Shown: positions 30,953 through 43,787, numbered from the stretch's first letter. The stretch is 64,000 nt of DNA from Mantis religiosa (GCA_030765055.1 CM060953.1:183849898-183913897); one strand, 5' to 3'. The notes: generated by a model not told the origin, from the sequence alone. Numbers and translations are program-made.

Positions 30953-32063
30953 ATTTCCAGAGAATCGACTGCCTCCTCACACATCCGTACTGCGGTATTT
31001 ATTAACAGTTGCTCCGCCCCCCCTCCGTCCGGGAGAGGTGTTACTGTCTACATATTACGCTATATGTTTAAAGTAGTTGTGACTACGTTATAAGTTCGAA
31101 GGTATTACTAGTAACTTTATTATCATAGTTTAAACTTTATACAGGTTCATCATTTTTTACACCCCCTCCAACCGTATCTCTCCTTCCCAAACACCATGTT
31201 GCGTGCGCACACTAACTGTGATTCGTTCCCTACATCTTGGAGGGGAGGGGTGATATAGTTACACATTTCTTTACACACATACATACTTGTACAAAATATA
31301 TTTTTCTGAACATTTGATTTTTTTTTTTTTTTTTTTTTACATTTGGTATACTAACACATTCATAGTATTGTTTCATCATTCATACAAATATATAGATTCA
31401 TTCGTTTAATTTTAAAATATATTCTTTTTTTTTCCTAACGTTATTTGACAAAATTAGACTTCGCTACAGCAATAAGAATGTTTTGAACACCCCTGTCACC
31501 AGTCTGGAGAGATTAACTCTTTTTTTTTTTTTTCTCTGACCTACATACCAAGGGGGATGTAGTTCAGTGGAGTATTCGTAATACTGAGGGGAGATTTTCT
31601 AGACAATTTTTTTTATATGGAGGGTGATATCTTGCCATGGATAGTTAGGATATCTACACTATAGATCCCTACTTGCGTATATATATTATCGTATTGATTG
31701 ATCAGTTTTGTATTACTCATATATATTTAAGATGAGATACTTTTCTCTCGTTATCTTAATCATTTTTAAATAGATGGTAAGTGCTTTTATTTTATTTTCG
31801 ATGTTATGTTCCACTTTTATCATGCTTAGAGGGAATATTCTTTTTAGGTTATCGTGCTTAGAGGGTGCGTTCCTTTATCATGAATACCCTTTCAAACAGA
31901 TTTACATTTGCATTCTTATACTTTTCTCTCAATATTTTTTATCATTCTTAAAGAGATGGCTAGTGCTTTTATTTTATATACACTTGCTATGTACCACTTT
32001 TATCATGCTTAGAGGGGACATTTCTTTGTCATGCGACCCTCTCACATAGATTTACATATCCAT
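30953..32063. promoter_or_regulatory. Right non-coding region between the OB-like gene and the inverted repeat
   Basis: No gene is supported. Seen here: the TATA-like site at 30996-31006 (minus), one minus-strand GGGAACGAA at 31222-31230, T-runs near 31320 and 31510, and an imperfect duplication around 31771-31880 and 31951-32030, each copy with CCACTTTTATCATGCTTAGA. The open frame over that duplication has no features of a real protein. Confidence 0.5.
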
Positions 32064-32661
32064 TCTTATACTTCATTGTTGAACAGATTTTATATTTTCT
32101 CGTACCTCGATGTGGGAATGGAATTTAACCTTTTCTTAACCTTTACATCGCTCTTGGATACAATAGCTCAAGGAGAGATTCTGCATAGGGAACACCCCTT
32201 ACCAGAATGTCTTATTACATTTATTTTCATAAATCTCTCCCAGTAAACATACCTAATCTTTCTCTCGATATTCTTTTATCTAAAGATTAACGATACTACA
32301 TCATATATCATACACTAAACGTAATAAATATCAAACCCTACACTCGATATTCATACATGAGAGTTTAAGCACAGACATCGAAGCACTGAACGTAATAGAT
32401 ATCAAAACCCTAGACTCGATATTCATACATGAGAGTTCAAGCACAGACATCGAAGAATTACTATCAATACATTTAATTCAAACATCCCCGGAACCCCCCC
32501 GTTACCCACCCCACCCCATCACAAATATCGAACCCTAGACTCGATATTCATACATGAGAGTTCAAGCACACACACACATCGAAAAGAATACATGAGAGTT
32601 CAAGCACACACACATCGAAAAGAATTCACATTTAATTCAAACATCCCCGGAACCCCCGTTA

Positions 32662-32732
<71 letters not shown>

Positions 32733-32920
32733 CAACCCTCAAAAACATCTCACTGCACAGGGGAGAACGGCACTACGCCAACACTCCCCTTCTTTTACAA
32801 CTCGATTTTCATATAGGAGAGTTCTAAATCAATGAGCATTCTACATCACTCATATATTAACACAGAGGAGAGTTCAGCATCTTATCTACACTGTGCTGAT
32901 TCTCCCAAATCTATACTACT
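32064..32920 (-). repeat. Right terminal inverted repeat of the Polinton
   Basis: Reverse complement of 16450-17326, ending CTATACTACT. It has a shorter (AC)n tract (about 32665-32698) and a longer (ATC)n tract (about 32699-32731) than the left arm. The unique sequence is nearly identical, implying recent insertion or homogenisation between the arms. Confidence 0.93.
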
Positions 32921-32926
32921 GATGTA
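32921..32926. repeat. Right 6-bp target site duplication GATGTA
   Basis: Exact copy of 16444-16449, directly after the last base of the inverted repeat. Confidence 0.93.
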
Positions 32927-32954
32927 TTTCTCTTTTCTTTTTTTCTTTTGCAAT

Positions 32955-33180
32955 TTACGTCCTCCAACGTTAAGTCATATCCGACGGTGAATGAGATTGG
33001 TGAAATGATGCTCAAATGAGCCCGGGGTCCATGAAGCTTAGAGTTACCCGACATTCGTCTTTCAGGATAAGGGAAACCCCCGGAAAAACCATATCCAGGT
33101 AACTCACCCTGACCGAGATTCGAACTCGGGACCTCTTAAACGTGATGCAGACATGCTACCACCACGCTACCGAGGCGGGC
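32955..33180 (-). repeat. SINE A, full length
   Basis: Minus-strand copy: module at 32957-33075, B box at about 33115-33130 and head at about 33135-33180. It starts about 30 bp beyond the Polinton's right edge. Confidence 0.8.
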
Positions 33181-33270
33181 GAGTTTGAGGATGAGGAATA
33201 CATCAGTAATTTTCTACGATACTCTATTTTTCAAAGCCTTAATTTTTATTAATAATGTAATTCGTAATAC

Positions 33271-33608
33271 GGCCGCGCCATGGCTGAGTGGTCTCTTGGC
33301 TCTCTCCAAGGCGGCCCAGTTTCGATCACAGGTGACCGTTAAATGAGATTTGTGGCGGACAACATTGTGCTGAGACGAGTTTTCTCCGGGTCCTCCGGTT
33401 TTCCCCGTCAGCATTATACCAATTGCTCCATCATCATCTTTCCGTCATCTATATCATCCACTTCCTTCACCTTCACACCAGGCATTGGGCTGATCACCTA
33501 TCCTGGTTCACTATCGCATCTAAAGTTTCGGCACCTCAGGTCCGACCTTAAAAGGGATGTAGGAACATGAATCCCCTAACACCACGATAGTGGTACAACT
33601 AGGGAAGT
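33271..33608 (+). repeat. SINE B (tRNA-derived)
   Basis: The head GGCCGCGCCATGGCTGAGTG is followed by the B-box-like GTTTCGATCACAGG. The body includes TTCTCCGGGTCCTCCGG and ends near AACACCACGATAGTGG. Related copies lie at 45147 and 63271. Confidence 0.7.
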
Positions 33609-33821
33609 TAAAGCAGAAGAATTTAATTTGTACTACGTTTAAACTTAAATACGTTTGTAAATTTAAAAAACCTGCTGTTATGACTTTCTCAAGCATCGTT
33701 CATTTAAATGTCTCTTCTATAAACTGTTTTACAAAAGCTTATTATTCTATTTAATTCATGTTAATCGAGATAAAAATTCACGGAATGCTCTCATTACACA
33801 TTTTTTGTGAGTCATTAAATA

Positions 33822-34687
33822 TACGAGGGCTGTTCAATAAAGATCCTCATAATTTTGATGCTCCTTCTCCAAATAGTCTCCCCTGAATGCGATGCACTTG
33901 TCCCAGCGTTTCTGCCAGTCTTCAAAGACATGCTAGAAACCATTTTTTGACAGATACTTCAATATCGCCTCCGCAGCCTTCGTCACTGCTTCTGATGATG
34001 GATAATGTCTCCCACGAAGGCGTTTCTCCAAGTTAGGGAATGGAAAAAGACACATGGGGCTAAATCCGGACTATAGGGAGGGTGAGGGATACACTTCACA
34101 TTGATTTTTGCAAGATATTCAGCAACAACATTGGCAATATGCGGCCGCGCATAATCCAGCCTGCTTCATGGAAATATCTTTTGCGCCTGATATGGTCTTA
34201 CAATGTTTTCAGGACATCCCTGTAGTATTGTTCAGTTACTGATGTGTGTGCAGGTACAACATGCTGATAAACCATTCCACGAATATCAAAGAATGAGATG
34301 ACCATAACTTTCCCAGCAGAAGCAACCACTTTTGCTTTTTGGGGCGTTGGTGATGAAGGAGATTTCCACACTGAGCTTTGCTGTTTGCTCTCAGGATCAA
34401 AATGATGTAACCAAGTTTCATCAGCAGTGATTACGTTTGAAAGAAACTCCGGATCTTCCTCTAACATCAACTTTAACTGCATGTTACCCCCATTGCAGCG
34501 GTAGGCGATACTGAACATGTTTGAACTTGCCTGGTTCTCACAGGCGGGAACCAGGAATACCAACAATGAAACTAGTACGGCGTGTTTGTTTCACATTAAG
34601 CTAACAGAATATAATAAGATTGAATTTTAGGGTGAAAAATTATGACCGTAAAATAATTATGATAATTCTTTATTGAAGAGCCCTTTA
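33822..34687 (-). pseudogene. Internally deleted mariner transposon
   Basis: The ends TACGAGGGCTGTTCAATAAA (33822) and TTTATTGAAGAGCCCTTTA (to 34687) are imperfect inverted repeats with TA at the junctions. On the minus strand, 34566-34198 encodes mariner transposase core sequence (ADETWLHHFDPESKQQS, HVVPAHTSVTEQYYRDVL). More degraded C-terminal sequence, with stops and frame changes, continues toward 33840. The N-terminal DNA-binding part is missing. An inactive relic of about 0.87 kb. Confidence 0.85.
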
Positions 34688-35561
34688 ATGCATGTGAACT
34701 GTGTGGTAAATTCTATGAACGCTACTTCATAGAACTTAGCACATAAAGAGTGAGATCAGTGCATGAATATTCAAGTGAAAATTAACAATGGAGAAACAAT
34801 GCATATTTGTGCGCTTTTTCAATTTGAAATTAAATATGTATTCAAGAGACTGCTGCGATAGTCAAATGTTTGAGAATGGGTCTGTGCTGCTGCATATTAG
34901 AAACAAATGAATTATAACCATACTCTCCAAAAATGTTGGAAAATTCGGAATAATAACAAGAAATATCTTGTAAAAAGTTAATGCCATAAAAAATTATGAC
35001 AAGCATAAACCGAGTGTTTCATACACGATCTACATTTTAACCCGCTCTATTGCGCAATTAATAGCAGCGCAGACATAAAAATAAACAAACAAGCCCGTAG
35101 GACATCTTTAGGGCAAAGACCTCCTGCTACATATGGCAGGGTTAGCTCAATGTATTTTGTTCTCACATGGTGATGACCTCACACAACTCAAAATAAACTG
35201 GCATCGATATGTCACCGGAAATACATGTTTTGAGAGTCTTGAGTGGAAAAATCATTTTTAGAATAAATTTGCTGGGAATTGAATGTGTTGTGAGAGTGAG
35301 CAAAATTGCTTTTCACTAGCTTAAGCATTTCCACCTCAGTGTCAGTGTTTGCTATAGGCGACATTACTTAATCTTGCTTCTGTGCCGCGCATGTAGTGCT
35401 TACTGACCTTAACGGGAATCGAATTTCGGAACCGATAAAACTGTTATCCGCCTGACGCTACAAAGTGCTTTTCACATAAAAGCTTTGGATTGAGAGGATG
35501 CTGCTAACGAGTTTCTTCTTTCTCTTTCTCTTCTTCCATTTCTTCTTCTTAGCGTCATCCA
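34688..35561. other. Intergenic, nothing firmly recognised
   Basis: A weak tRNA-like B box on the minus strand (GGGAATCGAATTTCGG, about 35413-35428) may be an old SINE head. Nothing else is supported. Confidence 0.4.
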
Positions 35562-36296
35562 AAGTCAAGCCATATCGCATTGAATGAAATGTGTAAAATG
35601 GGTCCACGGTACAAGGAGTATAGAGTTACCTGACATTCATCTTTCAGAATAAGAGAAAACCTCCAAAGTTAAGTTTTTTTTCTCTCCAATTTACGTCCTC
35701 CAACGTAAAGTCATATCGGAAGTTGGATGAAATTGCTGAAATGATGCTCAAATGAGTCCAGAGTCCATGAAGCTTAGAGTTACCCGACATTCATCTATCA
35801 GGATAAGGGAAACCCCGGAAAAAACTTATCCAGATAACTCACCCTAACCGAGATTCCAACTCGGGATCTCTTGAACATGAGGCAGACATACTACCACTAC
35901 GCTACTGAGGCGGGCCGTACCCAGGGTTCATAGAGCTTAGACTTACCTGACATTTATCTTACAGGATAAGGAAAAACCTCCAAAGTCATATCGGACGATG
36001 AATGAAATGATATTCAAATGAGTACAGGGTACATTGAGCTTAGATTTACCAGACATTTATCTTGCAGGATAAGGGAAAACCTCCAACGTCAAGTCATATC
36101 TGACGATGAATGAAATGATGTTCAAATGAGTACAGGGTACATAGAGCTTAGAGTTATCAGACATCCATCTTTCAGGATAAGGGAAACCCAGGGAATAAAA
36201 CGTATCCAGATAACAACTCATCCTGAACGAGATTGAAACTCAGGACTTCTTGAACGTGAGAGAGGCACGCTACTACCTAAGCTACAGAGACGGACG
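35562..36296 (-). repeat. Cluster of SINE A copies and modules
   Basis: A module fragment (35562-35670), a full-length copy with head (35690-35917), then further modules and a third head ending near 36296, all on the minus strand. The third head is diverged (GAACGAGATTGAAACTCAGG). Confidence 0.75.
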
Positions 36297-37671
36297 GCAG
36301 CAGTTCTGATTCAATGTTTCTCACTTGGTTTGATACTTTGCAGAATTTTCAGCCTGTTTTCAGTAATAGGCTTGTCTGGAAGCGAGAGTTGAGAATGAGC
36401 ACTAGTCTACCTCCGCATCTCATAACTACAGTCAACACTTTTTAGTAGTCCACTTAAATTCCTTTGAAACACTTAAGCCTTTAACTGACATGATTTTGCT
36501 ACTTATGCTGCTCTTGCTGTACTTGCTAAACCGGTTCTCATATCGCTTTCTGCGGTGCCTCAACGCAATCGATTCGAATAGCCATGATCGTTAAAGCGAT
36601 ATACAATGTGCTGGCCACCCATTCAAAGCTAAACGTTGTTAGTTCGAGTCTCGGCAACTGCAGTCGAATGTGCCTGTGGTAAAGGACGGAGAGGGCCCAC
36701 GTAAAATAATCGCTGTGATGGCACACCTGGATGTTGACGGGGTATCATTTGACTGCAGTTGCTTGGACTTTGCCTTTTTTATATTAAAAAAACTCTACAA
36801 CGTTAATTGTAAAAATAATAACATATTTACAATTGTAAAGACTCAAAATTTTGCTAGAACCTATAACCGACAAAGGCCAGTACAATATTATAACAAATAA
36901 ACGCACTAAAAATTTTTACGTTGAATACAGCGTAATGCTGCCCCAGGGCAACACCACCGATTAAAGGGATTACGCTAAAGCCCTATTTGATTCATAATTT
37001 GCTATTTTTTAAATAACGTTTGTGTTATTATCGTTGTGTTATCTAGATATTCTCAGCAGTGCTTTAGATTTTTCAATACTTCGTCATTTTTGGAGAGATG
37101 TCAACATTCAGTTTTCTTTACACAATGAGTATGAAATTTCAAAGTCGGCATATCTATAAAGAGCCGTTCTTAAACTTCTGATTACATTTCCAGTTTCCTG
37201 TATGCTCTTTTACCTACAACGAAACGTTTTGAAACCATTTCTGCCAAAGTTTGTTACGTTAAATTATAAACTACCTTTAAATAAAACTGACCTCAACGAC
37301 TTCAATTACCCATGAAGACTTACTAAACCTATTTTCTGGTTGGATTCGAAGACTTAAGAGCAATTACACGGTAAAATGAGAATTTGAAAATAGTATTTTT
37401 CCAGTGTCCTACATTTGGAACACTAGGTCAGTAATGTTTAGATCTGAGCAGCGCTTGGCCTTCACAGCTGCGTCGTTAACACACTAACAAGCCAGGAAAC
37501 AGTGCAAATCCCTGCGCTTTAATTGCCAACACATGTTTACGTACTACAATGTATTGGCGGAAGAAGATCAAGTCTCTTATATGGTATCCAAGAGCGAGGT
37601 TTACAATGTTGGCGAGTAAAGTGTTAAAAGGGGGTTACCAACTTAAAGAGAATTCACAAAAAAAGGTTACA
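36297..37671. other. Intergenic, nothing firmly recognised
   Basis: A B-box-like TTAGTTCGAGTCTCGG at about 36638 hints at another SINE, but no matching A box or second copy was seen. No coding feature is supported. Confidence 0.4.
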
Positions 37672-37811
<140 letters not shown>

Positions 37812-37961
37812 TGCACAAAGATTATACAAAGATCTGTTATTATTATAATATACCCTCTAATTTTTTTATTCCATTTATACCCCGTCTTTAACTGCAATGG
37901 CATATCAGCGGCCGTTCTCCTTTGGAACATATCGAATGTGTTAACTTATATACGTTGAGTT

Positions 37962-38136
37962 TTAATTATTAGATCACGCACACATTCGCACTCTCATTCA
38001 CACTTCCAGACTCTAGGAAAAAATGAGGAATTATCTGGGTCAGAGAAAAATCCCCACTGCCACCGCCGGGAATCGAACCCGAGACCCCTAGCACGGCATG
38101 CAGGTGCTCTACCGACTGAGCTACGGGGGCCAGCCA
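37962..38136 (-). repeat. SINE C (tRNA-derived)
   Basis: Minus-strand relative of 10851-11065: A box CCGTAGCTCAGTCGGTAGAG type, B box GGGTTCGATTCCCGG, then the shared body with AGTCTGGAAGTG. Confidence 0.75.
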
Positions 38137-38933
38137 TTCCCTCTAATTCCTGCTAATCTAACTATAAGTACTGTCAGTTACCTCATGCTTATAGGCTACT
38201 TAGTTGTTGTGCTCCCTGGCCATTTACAACTAATTTTAGCCCATAGTAATCTTCTATTTCTTCATTATCTCTTTCTCTTAATTTCTTTGCCCTACTTAAC
38301 CATTTTCCTTTACTCTCTCGCAAACTTCCTTATCTGCTTAGTTATTTTTTTCGTGTTTTAATGTATATCACCACGAGTACACTTTTCTTCCCCCATTTTC
38401 TTCCCATCTTTCTTTTCTCCAATTTCCTAAACTTTTGCAATGCTTCACACATATTTCTTCTCCACATAGTACACAATTATTAGTTAATTCCCCTCTCAAT
38501 ATAACCCCAGGCTAAATTCTCTCTCCCTTACCTATAGCATACATCTGTATAATTTTCTCTTCCCCGATTTTTCTTCATTTTTAAATATATAAGTAATGAT
38601 CTCTTGCTAAACAGATTACCCCACATCCCTTGTCTATTCACAGCCTCTGTTCTGTTTTTAATACGGATGCGTCGATATAAATATTTCTCGGTACCGATAC
38701 ACAATACTTTCCACTATACCGCAATTCTTCGATTCTCGACACCGTTATTTCTACTTCTAATTTCAATACAAAATAGAATGTTGGGAGAATTGTATAATGC
38801 GAATGAAATTAATTAGGTGTACATATTTAATGAGACAACACTTCAAATCATCAGTGTACTAATTTTTAAACTCTACATTAGACATTTAAAAGCAAAATGC
38901 ATTTTTGAAATAGCCCACTCTTGTCAGTTTTCG
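38137..38933. other. Intergenic, nothing recognised
   Basis: Pyrimidine-rich on the plus strand, with no supportable gene. Confidence 0.45.
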
Positions 38934-39225
38934 TTCAAAAATGCTAGCTTTCTCGCTGTTTCGGCGTCAAGTCTATTTCTTTTTCTGCCACATAAGAGTC
39001 CTGCTATGCTAAATAGCGTTTCAGAGAAAACTGTGGCAACTGGAATACACAAATATTTAGCGGATAACCTTTTTTTGTTTTGGAAATGTTAAATTTGTTT
39101 TCCAGTAATCCAGTGCACTAGAAAAAGGAAGTGACAAATCATCGCTGAGATATGCAGTGACTTGTTCTTGGGAACAGTTAACTGGCAGTGAATTTGACAC
39201 ACGATTATTTTCTTGTATAATTATG
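38934..39225 (-). pseudogene. hAT transposase C-terminal dimerisation domain, relic
   Basis: On the minus strand, translated segments give the hAT family signature in order: SQEQVTAYLSDDL, LDYWKTN, then after one frame change ATVFSETLFSIAGLLCGRKR and RLDAETARKLAFLNEN followed by a stop. In intact hAT transposases this region mediates dimer formation. Only the C-terminal end is visible, with a frame disruption near 39050-39080, so it is a dead fragment. Confidence 0.75.
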
Positions 39226-40189
39226 CTCTACAGGTAGAACATTCCAGTCAATGTCTAAGGGCTTTACAACGTTATACTTAGGGCAATAATATTTTTTGTG
39301 ATTTTAAAATAAAATAAAAATTGGAGAATCACCACCGAAGTATCGAAAAAGAACCGAGCGAAGTCTCCAAGTGTCTTTCAATATCGATAACATGCAAGTA
39401 CATAGGTGGTAACGCAAAGTATCGAGGGCCTCTCCCTAGTTTTTAACCATTTAACAAAATGCTACCAAATTTCATTTTCCTTCCTGCTATATATTTTCCT
39501 TTTTTCCACAGTGTCTTCCCGAACTATCGTGTAACAACCACCCCAGAACCAACAGCGTAACTCAAGTATGCGGGTAGATATTTTGTCTCCCCTAAGGATT
39601 GCTGCTGACAACTATCCTAGATTAACACGTCACATGTCTATTGTTTCATGGCTTGACCGAGAGAGATTTCAGACGAACGATGATCGATAATGTTTCTTCA
39701 TAACACATCTACATGTTCCTGCGCTTCAAAGACTTACCCCAACTCTCAATGGTTCTTCACCGTAGTATAAGAATTACAGCCTTGGTCACCAAATTCTTCG
39801 TAATTTTCTTGTCACTTCCACTCTTTCTAAAATTCAAGTACGGTTTCCGTAATTTCGTTTATAAACTGCGTCCCTTATTTAAAGGTTCTTTTTGATAATG
39901 AATATATTACAGCATAACGGAGTCGAAAATTCTATCACCAGTACATAGTGATACCAAAATTAAGGGATGGATTTCAAAGGTATGTATCCTTGTGTGGAAC
40001 GCGTGCAGGTGCACGGAGTTGAATGTCAGTTGAGTTGAATCGTGTAACAAAAGATACGGGAGAAACAGAATTCTAAGGGATAGCACTTGACTTTGTTTGA
40101 AAAGGGTATTCTGGCATGACCGAGACTAATAATCACAATGGACAAAATAGTCACAAAGGATTTTTGGTTGAATAAAGGGCTTCGAGAAC
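39226..40189. other. Intergenic, nothing recognised
   Basis: No supportable gene. It may hold non-coding parts of the neighbouring hAT relic. Confidence 0.4.
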
Positions 40190-41275
40190 GTGAAAGTTAC
40201 ACACCCACGCACAGCTGTGTATAGTGTGAGGACAGACGGTCCGCAGCTATCCCCACGTAATATTACCGCTGGTGTCCCACAGGGTTCTATCTTGGTCCCG
40301 ACTCTATTTAATATATACATTTCTGATATTCCTGACTTAGCTCCGACTTCTTTAGCTCTTTACGCTGATGACACAGTACTATATTATTCTCATGTTAATC
40401 TCCAGCACGCACAAGTAGTACAGCTCTCTTTAGATCGCCTAACTCATTGGTTCAGCACTTGGCGGATCTCTTTGAACCCTCAGAAAACCGAAGTTAAATC
40501 TTCACTCTTCGCCGATATACTCCGCTTACTCCGTTGTGTCTCTACAGGAACAATGTCCCTTGGCTCCCCACTACAACTCCCGTTAAATACCTTGGAGTGC
40601 TTTTGGACTCTCGACTGACCTGGCGTGCTCATATCGATCGTCTTATATCACTGGCCTCCGGGCGATTTCAAAACTCTCACCTCTGTTGCATCGCCGTTCC
40701 AGCCTCGGCCTACACTCTTCATTGTTACTCTACAAATCACTCGTTCGTCCGCTTATTACATATGCCTGCCAAGTGTGGGGGGCCGCACACATATGTCATT
40801 TGCGTCGTCTTCAGGTCATACAGAATCGCTTCATGCGCATCGCTACCAACGCTCCATGGTTCATCCGCAATCAGCAGCTCCATCACGAACTAGGACTGTT
40901 ACCTCTTCACGACTACATTCGCAGGATCGCTCGTCGTTTCTTTTCCACGCTGCAAGAAGTTCCAGGAGCTGTGCATTATAACATCGGCGTCCGCACGCGC
41001 CAGCCCTCACGCTTGAAGAGGAGACTACTACAGGACCTGCTTCTAAGTGACACATCTGATTCGAGTGATTCTAGTGCTTGATGTCTGACTTACATCTTCA
41101 ATATTGACATAATTTCTCAGAGAGTATTATATGAGTTCTAACTTAATGTAGTTAGGGGGCGGCCTGTTAGCCTTCCCCTAAGTGTTATTGTTCTTATTGT
41201 ACTGTTACCTTCTTTTCACTCTGATCTGTAAAGCATTGTACTGCTGATCGATCAATAAAAGAAATTATAAAAAAA
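40190..41275 (+). pseudogene. 5'-truncated Jockey-type LINE, ORF2 3' end
   Basis: This encodes the reverse transcriptase palm (GVPQGSILVPTLFNIYIS, LALYADDTVLYYSH) and the downstream region (TPVKYLGVLLDSRLTW, ATNAPWFIRNQQLHHELGLL). At least two frame changes occur (about 40500-40580 and 40660-40690). The stop is at about 41081, and the 3' UTR ends with CTGTAAAGCATTGTACTGCT followed by an A-rich tail near 41260-41275. It is related to, but a different subfamily from, the LINE at 57533-60864; the fragment at 60901-61282 matches it more closely. Confidence 0.85.
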
Positions 41276-41465
41276 GAACCAATCCTTACTCTTACATATC
41301 CACGCATACCCTGAGAGAAACCTCACTGCTCAACCCTGAAGGTACCCTTATTATTCCTTACAAACTGTAGAGTCAACATGGAACTGTCCGCCACCCATTT
41401 TATTGCTTCAATACCATATTTGAAGGTATTTGCAGTTTTCAACATCACAGACTTGCTTAAATGTG

Positions 41466-41483
41466 TGTGTGCGCGCGCGCACA

Positions 41484-41573
<90 letters not shown>
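41466..41573. repeat. (CA)n microsatellite
   Basis: Begins with a short GTGTGTGCGCGCGC segment and continues as an almost pure CA repeat for about 90 bp. Confidence 0.95.
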
Positions 41574-41576
<3 letters not shown>

Positions 41577-41599
41577 AGAAAATAGCATCAAGAGAGGGG

Positions 41600-42904
41600 A
41601 GATAGTCGACTAGAAACATGTCTACCCTCGACAGGCAGACTAGCATCGAGGTAAAGCATTCTGAGCCCTGCTGAAGGTTAAGACATTCTCTGTGACAAAT
41701 TGTTTATCCAAGAAGTATGCAACATAAAATCCTTAATTAGCGAGAGCTAAAGCACAAATGCACTGGTGGTACCAGCATTTATTTCTCGAGCTTTTTGATT
41801 ACATAGGTAACATCCTTTAACCGGGTGGGTCACATCGGCTGCGATTAACAAGTTGTTGAAATGATGCTCAGTTACAGAATGAAATATGTGCCCCAACACC
41901 ACTACTGTTCTCTCAAGCAGTTAGTCAAAATCAGAGCTACGGTAAACTTTAAAAATTGATTAAGTGTCATCACTTAAGGCACTTGAGACGCAATATTTTC
42001 CTAACGTGAACTAAATCTGCCACAACTTTCTCCGGTCAGTGGTTATCACCTTCAAAGAAAACGAATGGAAAGCAGATTACCACATTTTTGACATCATATC
42101 CACTACCCATTTGTTTTTCCTGTAAATACCCTACTAAATTACCATGCAGTTACCTTTACCTTTTTATCTATATTTATATGCAGATTTTCCTATGAATTTC
42201 ACTTTCACCTTGTCTTCTAAGCATAATTAGAAAAGGTCCTCTTAGTAAACAATTCACTTTATTTGTGTTAAAAAAAAAAAGTAAACCGCACACGTACGTT
42301 CAGCAGTTTTTGCTTTTCCCAGCAGACTTCTCTTTTAGTCTCGTCCGCTGGACTGCTCACAAGGTAAGCAATTTATTAGAAAACAATGTTTAAGTATGAA
42401 CAATGAAAAATCGATGACGAACGCAATAAAACAAAACACGTTTTTCTGCTAACTTTCACAGTGAAAAGTAATAATTGGTGTCTTATTTCTCACTTGTCAA
42501 CAAAACGTGCGTTGTTTTAGGATAGTACTTTTGATTTGAATGTGCTATCAAGTCACTGACAGTTTTCATCACGGTTATGTGTTACCCCATTGACCTGCTA
42601 AACCTAGCTGTGTCCAGACTGAATGTCCAGGATGCTAAGAATTTGTGCCTGGACAAAGGTGGCACATAAATATGTGGCATACTTGAAAAATGAAGTCGCT
42701 TAGATCAGCTTCTATGGTTTTCTGTTGCCAGGCAAAACATTCCATTGCTCCTTGAAAAACAATAATCAGCATGACTGCATTCTTTATGTACTCATGGAAT
42801 ATATGGCAATTTAAAACATGAGTATTTCTTCCTATTTTGAAGGTAGTACGATGACATGGAGCTACCTTTGCTCTTAATACATGGTATTAAAACGTACTAT
42901 TTAG
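41600..42904. other. Intergenic, nothing recognised
   Basis: No supportable coding, RNA or repeat feature. Confidence 0.45.
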
Positions 42905-43118
42905 AAATTAATTGTTCTTTCACACTAGCCGTGTGTAGGACGCACTATGAAAGGGTAGAGCCAAGACTGAAAAATTCAATGCCATAGCAGGATTTGAACC
43001 ACGGATCTTCTGGTCTCCGTCCAGCCGCTCTAAACCATTGCGTGTTTTAATTTTCACTCTGGCTCTACCCTTTCATAGTGTTTCCTACACACGGCTAGTG
43101 TGAAAGAACAATTAATTT
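42905..43118. repeat. Fold-back element with a tRNA-like centre
   Basis: The left arm (about 42909-42963, TTGTTCTTTCACACTAGCCG...) and right arm (about 43060-43115, ...CGGCTAGTGTGAAAGAACAA) are inverted copies. On the minus strand the centre shows a B-box-like GTGGTTCAAATCCTGC. Same design as 10299-10504. Confidence 0.7.
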
Positions 43119-43149
43119 CTATTAATTGTACCTAATAGTGGTCCGAACT

Positions 43150-43787
43150 ATAAAGCCCGGGCCTTAAAGTACTTACAGCATAGTAAGTCGTCATTAAGGT
43201 AGTTGTCTCATGTGTTTATGAGAACTCCTAGTGGTTTACTATAAAGCCCGGGCCTTAAAGTACTTACAGCATAGTAAGTCGTCATTAAGGTAGTTGTCTC
43301 ATGTGTTTATGAGAACTCCTAGTGGTTTACTATAAAGCCCGGGCCTTAAAGTACTTACAACATAGTAAGTCGCCATTAAGGTAGTTGCCTCATGTGTTTA
43401 TGAGAACTCCTAGTGGTTTACTATAAAGCCCGGGCCTTAAAGTACTTACAGCATAGTAAGTCGTCATTAATGTAGTTGTCTCATGTGTTTATGAGAACTC
43501 CTAGTGGTTTACTATAAAGCCCGGGCCTTAAAGTACTTACAGCATAGTAAGTCGCCATTAAGGTAGTTGTCTCATGTGTTTATGAGAACTCCTAGTGGTT
43601 TACTATAAAGCCCGGGCCTTAAAGTACTTACAGCATAGTAAGTCGTCATTAATGTAGTTGTCTCATGTGTTTATGATAACTCCTAGTGGTTTACTATAAA
43701 GCCCGGGTGTTAAAGTACTTACAGCATAGTAAGTCGCCATTAAGGTAGTTATCTCATGTGTTTATGAGAACTCCTAGTGGTTTACCG
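43150..43787 (+). repeat. Seven-copy 91-bp tandem array
   Basis: Units start at 43150, 43241, 43332, 43423, 43514, 43605 and 43696, each opening ATAAAGCCCGGGCCTTAAAG (the last reads GGGTGTTAAAG). They differ by only a few bases, and there is no unique sequence between units. Confidence 0.95.

Larger units (their letters stand above)
16450..32920. mobile_element. Maverick/Polinton (adintovirus-like), near-complete
   Basis: A 16471-bp element bounded by inverted repeats beginning AGTAGTATAG and ending CTATACTACT, with a perfect GATGTA duplication outside. It encodes the core Polinton set: protein-primed polymerase B, retroviral-type integrase, adenain-like protease, FtsK/HerA-type packaging ATPase, double-jelly-roll major capsid and single-jelly-roll minor capsid proteins, plus PLA2-like, fibre-like, DUF8207-like, OB-fold-like and two orphan proteins. 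The arms are nearly identical outside microsatellites, so the insertion is young. The only clear lesion is a frameshift in the ATPase. Polintons are thought to spread both as transposons and as virus particles; whether this copy is active cannot be told from sequence. Confidence 0.95.

Noticed and set aside
31774..32049. 91-codon plus-strand frame near the right arm
   Set aside because: It lies over an imperfect DNA duplication, is composed of low-complexity hydrophobic sequence and has no upstream promoter or family match.
32046..32246. Similar small open frames in both Polinton arms (17145-17345 and 32046-32246)
   Set aside because: Their shared sequence is explained by the inverted repeats being near-identical; no start context or domain supports a gene.
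43150..43787. Regular 91-bp repeat as a CRISPR-like array
   Set aside because: Units are contiguous with no variable spacers, and the genome is eukaryotic; it is an ordinary tandem repeat.
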